Positions 50,065-59,152 of a stretch of DNA of 64,000 bases are shown piece by piece. Both the position numbers and the translations under genes were made by a program. This stretch comes from Rugalucina vietnamica (taxonomy: Eukaryota; Mollusca; Bivalvia; Lucinida; Lucinidae), in the NCBI GenBank assembly GCA_964017185.1, contig OZ024876.1, forward strand, positions 17,248,226 through 17,312,225, written 5' to 3'. The notes below the pieces were generated by a model. That model was not told the origin of the DNA. It was given only the letters and a program-made list of their open reading frames with translations, and did not search any database. Within the stretch, counting starts at the first letter, position 1, and each line of letters begins with the position of its first letter.

Positions 50065-50253
50065 CGTGGACTATTTCTTTTTGCCTGTCTTGTTTAATTG
50101 GTCTCCGTTAGGCTATAGGTAGTTTTTACTAAGTAATTATTCATATCGCCCCTCGTCATCGTCTCAAATATGCCCTCACGAGTCGTCCCCCATCACACCG
50201 AAAATCGTAACCGCACGCGCCAGCAACATTTACGTTCAAAAGTGAAAAATGTC

Positions 50254-50258
50254 TATTA
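50254..50258. repeat. Right TATTA flank of the outer element
   Basis: TATTA follows the right tip GTGAAAAATGTC and matches 32-36. The next base begins a type A SINE, so the right flanking sequence cannot be compared with the left beyond these five bases. Confidence 0.45.
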
Positions 50259-50509
50259 GGCGGCCCCCGTGGTCGAGTGGTTAAGAGCGCTGATATTTCA
50301 TTACCGCACTTAACCATTCGATCATCTCACCGCTGTGACTAGTGTGGGTTCGAGCCCCGCTCTGGCCACATGTGAGACAAGCCAAGTTCTGCTTGCGGGT
50401 GTGTCAGGTGGTTTTTCCCGGGGTTCTCCCAATTTCGCCCCACCTACTGATTGGCCCGTCTCATATGAGGTGAAATAATCTTGAAAGGGACGTTAAACTG
50501 AACAAAAAA
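50259..50509 (+). mobile_element. tRNA-derived SINE, type A, complete
   Basis: The head is GGCGGCCCCCGTGGTCGAG with TGGTTAAGAGCGCT, followed by a B box GGGTTCGAGCCCC, the body CTGGCCACATGTGAGACAAG, TCAGGTGGTTTTTCCCGGGG, the tail ATAATCTTGAAAGGGACG and an A-rich end. This is a full-length copy of about 250 bp. It abuts the TATTA flank on the left and the ~165-bp repeat array on the right. Confidence 0.8.
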
Positions 50510-51882
50510 AATCTTCTTCTCTGAAACCACAGGGCCCACAGCTTTGATATTTGGTATGTGGCAATGGCTAATGGCCTCTACATAAATTGTGCCAGCCATG
50601 CCCCTGGGGTCAAATTTGGCCACGCCCCGGGGGTGGATAGTCTCCATAGACTTACAATTGGAAAAACTAAAAAAATCTTCTTCTCTGAAACCACTAGGCC
50701 CACAGCTTTGATATTTGGTATGTAGCAATGGCTAATGGTCCTCTACATAAATTGTGCCATTCATGCCCCTGGGGTCAAATTTGGCCACGCCCCGGGGGTT
50801 GATAGTCTCCATAGACTTACTATGGGAAAAAAATTAAAAAAATCTTCTTCTCTGAACCACAGGGCCCACAGCTTTGATATTTTGTTCGTGGCAATGGCTA
50901 ATGGTCCTCTACATAAATTGTGCCAATCATGCCCCTGCGGTCAAATTTGGCCATGCCCCGGGGGTCGATAGTCTCCATAGCCCTACAATAGGAAAAAAAC
51001 TAAAAAAATCTTCTTCTCTGAAACCACTAGGCCAACAGCTTTGATATTTGGTATGTAGCAATGGCTAATGGTCCTCTACATAAATTGTGCCATTCATGCC
51101 CCTGGGGTCAAATTTGGCCACGCCCCGGGGGTTGATAGTCCCCATAGACTTACTATGGGAAAAAAATTCAAAAATCTTCTTCTCTGAAACCACAGGGCCC
51201 ATAGCTTTGATATTTTGTATGTGGCAATGGCTAATGGTCCTCTACATAAATTGTGCCAATCATGTCCCCGGGGTCAAATTTGGCCACGCCCCGGGGGTCG
51301 ATAGTCTCCATAGACCTACAATAGGAAAAACTAAAAAAATCTTCTACTCTGAAACCACTAGGCCCACAGCTTTGATATTTGGTATGTAGCAATGGCTAAT
51401 GGTCCTCTATATAAATTGTGCCATTCATGCCCCTGGTGTCAAATTTGGCCAGGTCCCGGAGGTTGATAGTCTCAATAAACTTGCTATGGGAAAAAATTCA
51501 AAAATCTTCTTCTCTGAAACCACAGGGCACACAGCTTTTGATATTTTGTATGTGGCAATGGCTAATGGTCCTCTACATAAATTGTGCCAGCCATGCCCCT
51601 GGGGTCAAATTTGGCCACGCCCCGGGGGTAGATAGTCTCCATAGACTTACAATGGGAAAAACTAAAAAAAACTTCTTCTCTGAAACCAAAAGGCCCAGAG
51701 CTTCTATATTTTGTATGTAGCAATGTTTGTTAGTCCCCATTATAAATTGTGCCAGTCATGCCCCTGGGTCAAATTTGGCCATGCCCCGGGGTCAATAGTG
51801 TCCATGCATAGACTTTCATTGGTCGATTCTCAATTAATTTAAATCTCATGAGCTTACAATGTGATAATCTCTCAGGTGAGCT
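50510..51882 (+). repeat. Hairpin-ended repeat with eight ~165-bp tandem units
   Basis: Units begin TCTTCTTCTCTGAAACCAC at about 50512, 50676, 50843, 51009, 51175, 51339, 51505 and 51672. Each contains CAGCTTTGATATTTGGTATG, AATGGCTAATGGTCCTCTAC, CATGCCCCTGGGGTCAAATT and TGGCCACGCCCCGGGGG. The array ends in CTCATGAGCTTACAATGTG and TCTCAGGTGAGCTA at about 51882, the family's other terminus. The starting hairpin is missing, so the copy is truncated by the SINE or outer-element junction. ORFs of 78-100 codons run through consecutive units only because the unit lacks stops in some frames. Confidence 0.75.
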
Positions 51883-52871
51883 ACAGGACCAAATATCAAA
51901 GCTGTTGGCCTAGTGGTTTCAGAGAAGAAGATTTTTTTAGTTTTTTTCCTATTGTAGGTCTATGGAGACTATCGACCCCCGGGGCGTGGCCAAATTTGAC
52001 CCCAGGGGCATGATTGGCACAATTTATGTAGAGGACCATTAGCCATTGCCACCTACAAAATATCAAAGCTGTGGGCCCTGTGGTTTCAGAGAAAAAGATT
52101 TTTTTATTTTTTTCCCATAGTAAGTCTATGGAGACTATCAACCCCCGGGGCGTGGCCAAATTTGACCCCAGGGGCATGAATGGCACAATTTATGTAGAGG
52201 ACCATTAGCCATTGCTACATACCAAATATCAAAGCTGTGGGCCTAGTGGTTTCAGAGAAGAAGATTTTTTTAGTTTTTCCAATTGTAAGTCTATGGAGAC
52301 TATCGACCCCTGGGGCGTGGCCAAATTTGACCCCAGGGGCATGGCTGGCACAATTTATGTAGAGGACCATTAGCCATTGCCACATACCAAATATCAAAGC
52401 TGTGGGCCCTGTGGTTACAGAGAAGAAGATTTTTTAATTTTTTTTCCCATAGTAAGTCTATAGAGACTATCGACCCCCCGGGGCGTGGCCAAATTTGACC
52501 CCAGGGGCACGAATGGCACAATTCATGTAGAGGACCATTAGCCATTGCTACATACCAAATATCAAAGCTGTGGGCCTAGTGGTTTCAGAGAAGAAGATTT
52601 TTTTTAGTTTTTTCCCATTGTAAGTCTATGGGACCTATCTGTTGCCATGGAAACCACAATTTTGATACAATCTGCTCCAAAACCTAATGCCATCAATCCC
52701 CCAACCCAATTATGGTTCACATTAAATTTGATCAAGATCGGCCTACTAGCTTCAGAAATATTCTTATTTGAAATTGTGGACGGACGGACGACGGACGACG
52801 GACGACGACGGACGACGGATGCCTGCCTATCCTATAAGCTCACCTGTGAGCCTTCGGCTCAGGTGAGCTAA
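51883..52871 (-). repeat. Hairpin-ended repeat, inverted partner, five ~165-bp units
   Basis: Read on the minus strand from 52871 it begins TTAGCTCACCTGAGCC with a GAGCC/GGCTC hairpin, then a GTCCGTCGTCC-rich stretch (52780-52825), and about five units of the same ~165-bp repeat as its neighbour. On the plus strand the end is hairpin, AGGTGAG, CTAA and then T, the pattern of a Helitron 3' end. It joins its neighbour tail to tail near 51882. Confidence 0.7.
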
Positions 52872-53596
52872 TAATTACAGTAGGCCAAAGTATTTTCTTT
52901 TTCACTTTGCAGAACCCACAGCAATTTTATTGACTGAAGTCCCAGTAGTTTTCTTTCACCACCACGGATCACTCGTTTGGTTACATAATGATCCTAATAT
53001 ATCCAAGTTAAATCTAAAAACTTGCCTCTGATAATGGTTATTTGCGGATAATTTTTGTGTAGAGGGCAATAGGAACAATTTTTTCTTGTCAAAATCTTGA
53101 TCTTTATTTTCCTAAAAGGACCAGCAATAATTTTGAAAATTGGTGAACAGGTGTAGTTTAAATAGCCAATATGAATTTTGAATAGGGATTTTGTTTTATC
53201 AAGGGAGATGATCGATGATCATGAAAATGCTTACTTTTTGAAAATTTATACTTGACCATGAAGATTGCGTCTGAGGTGTCTCATTATTAAATATTGATTT
53301 TGAGCAATCATAACAAAATATAAAGAATTTTTAATTTTTGTGGGAAAATATTTACCTCCCATGAATCAGATTTTTGCACAGAAAATCTCTATTCAAAAAT
53401 GTTTCTGACCGAACTTTTTTATTGATCAACTAATTTTCAAAATTTTTGCTGCACATTTTGCGACAAAACAAATGCTTAATTGTGACTAGAAAATATTTAA
53501 TTGTTTTGAAACAGTTGTAAAATATTTGCGAAAAAGCATTATCAGACACTAGGAAATACACTTTAGATCATTTTATCATAATTTCTCTATTTGTAG
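52872..53596. other. AT-rich interval, no supported gene
   Basis: No repeats recognised and no ORF above noise. The last 30 bases, ending TTTCTCTATTTGTAG, form a good 3' splice acceptor ahead of the candidate exon at 53597. Confidence 0.4.
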
Positions 53597-53773
53597 CTTG
53601 CTCACATGAAGAAAAAACAAAAACTTGCCTATGCTCTCGGTAGAGGAGTAAGGGGAATTATTATGAAAGATACTATAGAGGAAGGATCTGTCTACAAAAA
53701 CATTGACTTGCTTAAATCTCTGAAAGTAGACATCTTACTTAAGAAGCGGAACAAAGTTCTTATATCCTTCTAA
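53597..53773 (+). CDS. Possible terminal coding exon, function unknown
   Basis: After a pyrimidine-rich tract ending in TAG there is an open frame of about 58 codons closed by TAA at 53771-53773. If an initiator is needed, ATG at 53606 gives 55 residues. The product is lysine-rich and basic (KKKQK near the start, LLKKRNK near the end) with no domain I recognise. An AATAAA lies only 6 bases past the stop, and a second one sits in the duplicated copy of that region at 53894. In favour: the splice acceptor, stop and poly(A)-signal order, and low repeat content. Against: short length and no homology I can name. It could equally be chance. Confidence 0.25.
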   Translation, partial: LAHMKKKQKLAYALGRGVRGIIMKDTIEEGSVYKNIDLLKSLKVDILLKKRNKVLISF

Positions 53774-53774
53774 G

Positions 53775-54003
53775 ATGGAATAAAATATAAATCAGGGTCA
53801 GAAAATTTAGTTGCAAAGTGTGTGGCCATGGAACAAATATACAGTTTGAACAATCCTGCTTTGGTAGCACCAATGTCTTTCATTAAAAATGGGAATAAAA
53901 TACAAATCAGGGTCAGAAAATTTAGTTGCAAAGTGTGTGGCCATGGAACAAATATACAGTTTGAAGAATCCTACTTTGGTAGCACCAATGTCTTTCATTA
54001 AAA
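53775..54003. repeat. 115-116-bp tandem duplication
   Basis: Two copies (about 53775-53890 and 53891-54003) share AATCAGGGTCAGAAAATTTA, GTGTGTGGCCATGGAACAAA and TAGCACCAATGTCTTTCATT with only a few differences. Each contains AATAAAAT near its start. The 63-codon frame on the minus strand across it is an artefact of the duplication. Confidence 0.85.
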
Positions 54004-54310
54004 TGTATTACAATATCCGGCATCTCAAAGTCGTGTTTGCATTGATATGAATGGATAAGTAGGGCCCTCTTGAAGTTACCCAACAGTGTAAAATTGGTTG
54101 GCCTCGCAAAGCACTCACGTTGTCTGACTGCCAGCTAGCGTTCGATAATGATCAAGTGGTGGGTAAATCATGGCAGATCACGAGTACCCACAATGAATGT
54201 TTTGTAGATAAAAAAAAAAAAGAAAGAAAAATAGGTATACCCCTGTAAACCCTAGTTTCACCATATAAAAAGTGGGGTATAAGGTGGTGTATATAACACG
54301 GACATGTTAT
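54004..54310. other. Non-coding interval
   Basis: Nothing recognised apart from an A-rich stretch near 54211-54231. No gene supported. Confidence 0.3.
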
Positions 54311-54455
54311 CCTGATGGGTGAGCAGAACTTGACTTGTCTCACATGTGCCGTGCAGGGGATTGAATCTGCACTGATAACAGTGGTAAGATGATAGAATGA
54401 TTAGAAGTGGTATTAAAATCAGCGACCTTCAACACTCAGTGGCAGCGCCATTTTT
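54311..54455 (-). mobile_element. Decayed SINE type A remnant
   Basis: On the minus strand the pieces CAC(T)GAGTGTTGAAGGTCGCTG, ATCATCTTACCACTG and CACATGTGAGACAAGTCAAG follow the order of the type A head and body, with many substitutions. The tail is missing. This is one of the oldest copies here. Confidence 0.45.
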
Positions 54456-54474
54456 TAAAGGTTTTAAGTAGTCC

Positions 54475-54640
54475 CATTCAAATTTTTTTCAGACATTTTA
54501 GAACAAAACTGGCACTTTCCTGGGTATCAAGCAGAACTCTGGAGAGTTATAGTGTCTTTTTCAAAGACACAACACGTCCCCAATGAAAGATCAAAACTTT
54601 GGTGTCCAACACTCTACCGCAAGGCCAGCTCGCTCCCAAT
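54475..54640 (-). repeat. Possible second tRNA-derived repeat
   Basis: On the minus strand, GAGCGAGCTGGCCTTGCGGT followed by AGAGTGTTGGACACC looks like a degenerate A box. TGTCTTTGAAAAAGACACT is a short hairpin, and GATACCCAGGAAAGTGCC follows. No convincing B box is seen. Listed as a SINE-like relic only. Confidence 0.3.
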
Positions 54641-54900
54641 GACCCGATGAACTGTTACCCCTGTGAAACAGTTTGTCACATGACACGCAACAGTTCAATG
54701 AAACTAGCTTTTACTGAAAGTGTTGAAAAACAGTCCAAAATGTTTAATTAGTTTAAACATATTTATTCAAATAAATCACATACATATATAAATCATACAT
54801 TTACATGCAATACAAATTAGGATTAGAATGGAAGCTTAGAGCTTATTTAATTCTTCTCCTGATGTTTAATTATTACCCTTTAAACAGTATGTTGGGTAAT

Positions 54901-54926
54901 AAAACAAATGACATGTCATTTGTTTT
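54901..54926. repeat. Perfect 26-bp palindrome
   Basis: AAAACAAATGACA is followed directly by its reverse complement TGTCATTTGTTTT, with no loop. It is too AT-rich and isolated to name a factor. It may be a hairpin or the junction of an inverted duplication. Confidence 0.7.
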
Positions 54927-55311
54927 GATTTTACAGAACAACTGATTCCAAAGGAATACATATGGTTTTCAATGGCTCCAGATCGGGCGTCAGTAGACAA
55001 TTTTTGTTGCCGATCTGGAATCAGAGTTATTGGAAAAAAATCATATTTTCATAATTTAATAACTTTTTAACAAAACAAAATAAAAAAATTCTACACAGTA
55101 GAAAGTTAGATACATCATTCATCTTCAAGCCTGCAAAGTTTCATCTTGATTAAACAAAAACTGTGACACATTTTTTGAGTTTTGTAAGGGTACTATAAAA
55201 ATGACAGAAAAGCTCCCGATCGAGTATCAATTTACTAATTATAGTAACATTTACCTGTCATTCAGACAAAGGTCACAAAAGGTCAATGATTCCAGAACGG
55301 GGGAGTTTCTT
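54927..55311. other. AT-rich interval with one hairpin
   Basis: CCAGATCGG (54978-54986) pairs with CCGATCTGG (55010-55018) around a 23-nt loop. Otherwise no repeat or gene recognised. The 72-codon plus-strand ORF starting at 55201 overlaps the antisense reverse-transcriptase relic and is a shadow. Confidence 0.4.
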
Positions 55312-55881
55312 CTACTGATTATATTTGGAAATCAATTCATAGTGTCTACGATTAAATTTAGAAAAGGGTTTTCGAAGTTTATGATACAGATAGCCCTGTT
55401 GGAGAAGTTTGGCCGTTAAAGATTTATTTCGAGCGTTGAAGTCTGTAACATGATTGCAGACTCTAGCAAACCTAATAAGTAGCGAAATGTATATACCATA
55501 AGAAGCACGACGAGGAACGTCACCATCCAAAAACGGAAAATTTACTATATCAAAATCAAAGTCATCGCGCTTATCATAAATTTTAGAAGAAACAAATCCA
55601 TTTGCAACAGAAAGATGTAGATCTAAAAAGGGGGCTTCGGTATCCGAGATATTAACTTTGTTCAACTGTAGTTCAGATGGATAAATTTGATTGACCATAC
55701 TTTCAAAATAAGGGTTGTCAATGTTCAAAAGGTCATCGAGGTACCTAGAAGTGGAATTAAAAGCCTCGAGCAGTTCGTCTCCTTCACCTTTTGATAAGCT
55801 GATGTCATTGCCGTAGGTGAATATGGGCGATAACGCCCTCTTTAAGTCTAAAAAAAGGCCAACTGAATGACAAAATGCATA
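55312..55881 (-). pseudogene. Retroelement reverse-transcriptase fragment with YLDD motif
   Basis: The minus-strand frame is open for 189 codons between an upstream TAG (55882-55884) and the stop at 55312-55314. From about 55800 onward it reads as the C-terminal part of a retroelement polymerase. SRYLDDLLNIDNPYF contains the catalytic motif C Tyr-Leu-Asp-Asp (55732-55743). It is followed by EAPFLDLHLSV, IYDKRDDF, FDIVNFPFLDGDVPR, SYGIYISLLIRFARV and LLQQGYLYHKLRK, blocks that recur in abundant unclassified reverse transcriptases of molluscs and other invertebrates. The frame upstream of about 55800 does not look like the preceding palm motifs, so the fingers and first catalytic Asp are missing, and the stop cuts off the C-terminus. 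No partner endonuclease is nearby. It is a dead 5'-truncated copy. The family (Penelope-like or other non-LTR) is uncertain. Confidence 0.75.
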
Positions 55882-55884
55882 CTA

Positions 55885-57500
55885 AATAATACATTTCGGC
55901 CGAAATGACCCGCCGCTCACAAAATAAAATTAGCAAGTACCATGTACATAACAGTGAAAATATTATAATGAGGCTATCGGGGTCACGTGACCCGGACGAG
56001 ACTTTGAAGATGACATATGGCGGGAGCAAACGCAGAAGTGAGAGGAAAATTTCATTGATTTTTTGGTAAATAAGAGCAATTTACAGAAAGGAACAAAACG
56101 AGGTTAGTAAAAATGGCATTTTTCACCCCTGCTATAATTGTGAGTACAGAATTTACCTTTCCAAGCTGAATTTTCCACATATTTTGTCGCAGTTGCGTAG
56201 AGTCGTCGTCAGTGTAAATACACAGAAAGCGAAGACGTAATATGGTGGCACGTTCTCAAAATATCCGCCCGTAATGTACAGCGCGTGAAATCGTATGTGC
56301 GTGAAATCGTAAGTTTCGACGATACGCATTGGCCATGTCAAAATTGCAATATTAGTAAATATTTTAATAAGTAATTGGATTCAGTGAAACAGGAAAAAAG
56401 TGCATGTATACATTTATTGATAAGAAAACATATATTGTCTAAAGCGTCAATAGATTCAAGTGGTGTTTTCTTTTGCTCCAGATGTTTATTGATGTTGTTT
56501 GGCATTCCAGGGATCTGATATTGCCGGTCGACGTTATTTCTGCAACACCCCGTCAAGCTTATCCTTCGTGACGACATTTATGCCAGTGTTGATACAGATC
56601 ATCAGACCTGGGATGGAATTATAGATAAAGCAGTTGAACTTCAGCTGCAACTTCTAGCACTTTAGAGCATGACACAAACAAAAACGTTATTAATTTTGTG
56701 AACGCTGGTTCGATAAAATGGTAGATGTATAATCAAACTTCAAAGTTCTGGTATACAAACCGGAACTACGGCAAACGGATTTGAATCCTGCTTTTATGAA
56801 ACTTGTCATAGCAGTCATGTAGGGTATGTGCTTATCTGCGATGACCAAACAGTGCATTTTTGTTTGTATTCTTTGCCATTCAAAGGAAAAATTGAAAGAC
56901 ATTGGTTAAACGGGTGAAAAAAATGGAGGAAGGTGTTTTGGTTGAAATAATTTGTAATTTCTGTTCAGTGATGCGGACATCTTGGATATTCATGATATTC
57001 TATGTTATTATACCATACCTGTCAATTCTGAAAATATTTTCGAAAATGTTTTTCAAAAATCAGCTTTCCGGTCATTTGTTTTTGTAAATATATCTCTAAT
57101 TATTCTTTGACCGATTTTAAAAAAACAGACAGTAAACTTTTGTTAAGAAATTCTTAAGTTTAAAAGTGCTTTTAAACACTGCCTTTTCCTTTTATTAGTA
57201 AAACTACAACCCTTATTTAGACACCCTGCGGGAATTCGGCAGTAACTGATAAACACGGTTTCCATGATATGAGTAAATAGATTCAAACATAGTGGCTGCT
57301 TGGTATAATTGATGAAATCGCAGATATACGAAGTCGGCGAATACTATACGTGTACGACTATATTTTCTCGACTTATATTTGACGTCTTTACCATGTGACC
57401 GATTTTAACCCTTTAACGACGAATGGATTCACCCTTCCTTATCATTTGGGTTAGTTCACTTTAATTTTAGGGGCTTCAGGTGTAATTTTAATATTTAATC
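55885..57500. other. AT-rich interval, no supported gene
   Basis: Apart from the E-box palindrome at 55980 I see only short unsupported ORFs (60-79 codons). Sequence complexity is higher than in the first 52 kb, so unrecognised exons or regulatory DNA of a host gene are possible. Confidence 0.3.
55980..55993. promoter_or_regulatory. CLEAR-type E-box palindrome
   Basis: GGGTCACGTGACCC is a perfect 14-bp palindrome with the CACGTG E-box at its centre. The inner GTCACGTGAC equals the CLEAR consensus bound by TFEB/MITF-type bHLH-zip factors. ATGGCGGGAGC starts about 35 bases downstream on the plus strand, which resembles a promoter-proximal setting, but I cannot place a transcript. Confidence 0.4.
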
Positions 57501-57534
57501 CATTTTTCGATGAAATTCCTATAAGCAAACAGAA

Positions 57535-57576
57535 TAGCCCCAGATGGGACGCTGCAATCTACGGCGTCTGGGGCTA
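57535..57576. repeat. Strong short hairpin
   Basis: TAGCCCCAGA (57535-57544) pairs perfectly with TCTGGGGCTA (57567-57576). GACGC and GCGTC inside the loop could extend or compete with the stem. No following T-run or known RNA fold is recognised. Confidence 0.5.
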
Positions 57577-58591
57577 TGATGTTTGCCTATGCCCCATAAA
57601 CAGGACGTCAGGCTTATAGTGTTAAAAGACGAAGTTATCCCACGGGTTATTATGAATGCTCCCAATATGTTTCAATTTGTCTCTGCATGTAAAACAGTTC
57701 ATTTAGCAGCATTACGTTTCGTTTTATCGGAAGTCTTCTGATTTCATTGATACTTATTCAAATAAAACAGCAACCATGAGAATTTGTATGCTTGACAGCT
57801 TGATATGCTTGATTAAATAGACTGAGGCTTGGTTGAAAATCCCAGGGCGATTGGTACGATTATTTTCTCTTATATTACAGCTAGGCTATACAACAAAAAC
57901 ATCATGTAAGGAATTTATCACTTTCAAATCGTGTTCGGTGTGAAGTATGTCATTTGCTGGCACTTTATCAATAAAACTGACAATGACCGCTGTATTTGCT
58001 TGTACTGTACCTCACTCAACTGATCATTTTCAGTGACGTAAAAACAGATAACGCTGAATTTGGCCTGGCCAAAACCCAAATTTTTGTTTTTGTAACGCAA
58101 ATGGTCAATATGATTGGTCAGGTCAGAGAAATGTGCAATGGCAACTTCGGAAGTGATTGTCATTGTTCGTGAGCATGTTTCGTGCCTGTATGCTTAGTGA
58201 TTAGTGTTTATCCGAATCACGGTTGATAATATGCTCCCTTCTTTAATTGCATGCCGGCGGGTCGGGCGTCAGACTCTATGATGACCCCGACTTAAAGCTA
58301 TTAATTTTAGTTGGTTGGGACCGCAGCTTCTTGTCTGTTGCTCGGCCAGCCGGGGTTCAACTGGTGTTTTTGCTCCAGATTTCAGTAATGTTGTTTGGCG
58401 CCCATGGATCTCCATCGCCATTGTATCTGTGAATCCTCGTTCATGATGTTTATTATGAGTTGTTTGTCCTTGATGACTCGCTCATTGATGACTCGCTCAT
58501 TGGCTAGTTAGATATTCGCCACGAGAGCTGAACAATAAACGTGAACCACTGCTGATGCTAAGAGTGAGTTTATGGCCATGTAAAATCGGTT
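57577..58591. other. Interval without supported gene
   Basis: Contains only short ORFs (79 codons minus at 57924-58163; 61 codons plus at 58247-58432) with no recognisable domains. A 15-bp direct repeat is listed separately. Confidence 0.3.
58471..58500. repeat. 15-bp direct repeat
   Basis: TGATGACTCGCTCAT occurs twice in direct succession. It contains TGACTC, an AP-1/GCN4-like half site, but two copies are too few to infer function. Confidence 0.6.
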
Positions 58592-59152
58592 ATAAAGGTA
58601 CAAGTAGGCAAAGATCAGGAAAAGGCGCAATCAGAAAAAGATTCCCACTCCAAAAACCGAGGTGGGAAAAAACCAAACTAACAATCAGGCATTTATACAA
58701 TGAAACATATCGTAAGCCGAATGAGCTGCTATTTTCCCAATAGGTGGCCACTCAGTTACCTTAACTTAATTAAAAATATGAAAACATACATAAGGCGCCA
58801 ACAGCACAAAAAAAATTTAAACACCAAGACTTAAAACATAAAGTCTGCCTGTAATTTTATATTATTGATCGTTCCAATGCGATACTTGTGTTGTGACTCT
58901 ATTTGTTTTATGTTTTGGTGTTGAATTATTTTGTTGTTTGCACTTTAAGTACGTTTTCATATACGTATTAAGTTAAGTTCGAGTAACTGAGTGGCCGCCT
59001 ATTTGGAAATAGCTGCTCACTCTGTTTACGATATGTTCCCCTAGTCTAAGTACCTTATTGTCAATTTAGTTTTTCCCACCTCTGTTTTTAGAGTCTGAAT
59101 TTCGTTTCGATTGCATCATTTCCTGATCACTGCCTATGTTTACCTTTTTATT
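58592..59152. mobile_element. Palindromic MITE-like/foldback element
   Basis: The arms at about 58592-58845 and 58897-59152 are inverted copies. GATCAGGAAA, GAGGTGGGAAAAA, AACATATCGTAA, GGCCACTCAGTTAC and ACTTAA.TTAA in the left arm are matched in reverse in the right arm, around a loop of about 50 bp. Identity is roughly 75-80 percent, so it is old. No ORF survives. A fragment of another copy flanks the outer element at 1-36. Confidence 0.7.

Larger units (their letters stand above)
37..50253. mobile_element. Candidate 50.2-kb outer inverted-repeat element
   Basis: The ends are inverted copies of each other. The left tip GACATTTTTCACTTTTGAAC matches the reverse complement of the right tip. 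Similarity then runs inward over about 1.1 kb on the left (37 to ~1170) and about 1.3 kb on the right (~48965-50253, which includes a SINE insertion). Matching blocks are the tip plus tRNA-like sequence (37-345 with 49930-50253), the block around 600-660 with 49650-49720, the block at 700-800 with 49300-49400, and 1070-1165 with 48965-49050. TATTA flanks both ends. The arms are clearly diverged, so this is older than the foldback nested in it. No transposase is visible. It could be a non-autonomous DNA transposon with very long inverted repeats, or two related elements that happen to lie head to head. The inverted homology is directly seen; a single mobile unit is inference. Confidence 0.5.
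48965..50253 (-). repeat. Right inverted arm of the outer element
   Basis: Inverted partner of 37-1170. Recognisable shared pieces include AGTGAAAAATGTC at the tip, the tRNA-like segment, AACTTATCCTAGCC, TCACGAGACAGCACGTGAAA and TATTTATTTGAATTCAACCAG. A SINE at 49423-49637 interrupts it and is absent from the left arm. Substitutions and indels are frequent, so the arms are not being kept identical. Confidence 0.6.

Noticed and set aside
50735..52545. Several 78-100-codon ORFs
   Set aside because: They follow the ~165-bp tandem unit on both strands and simply lack stops in some frames.
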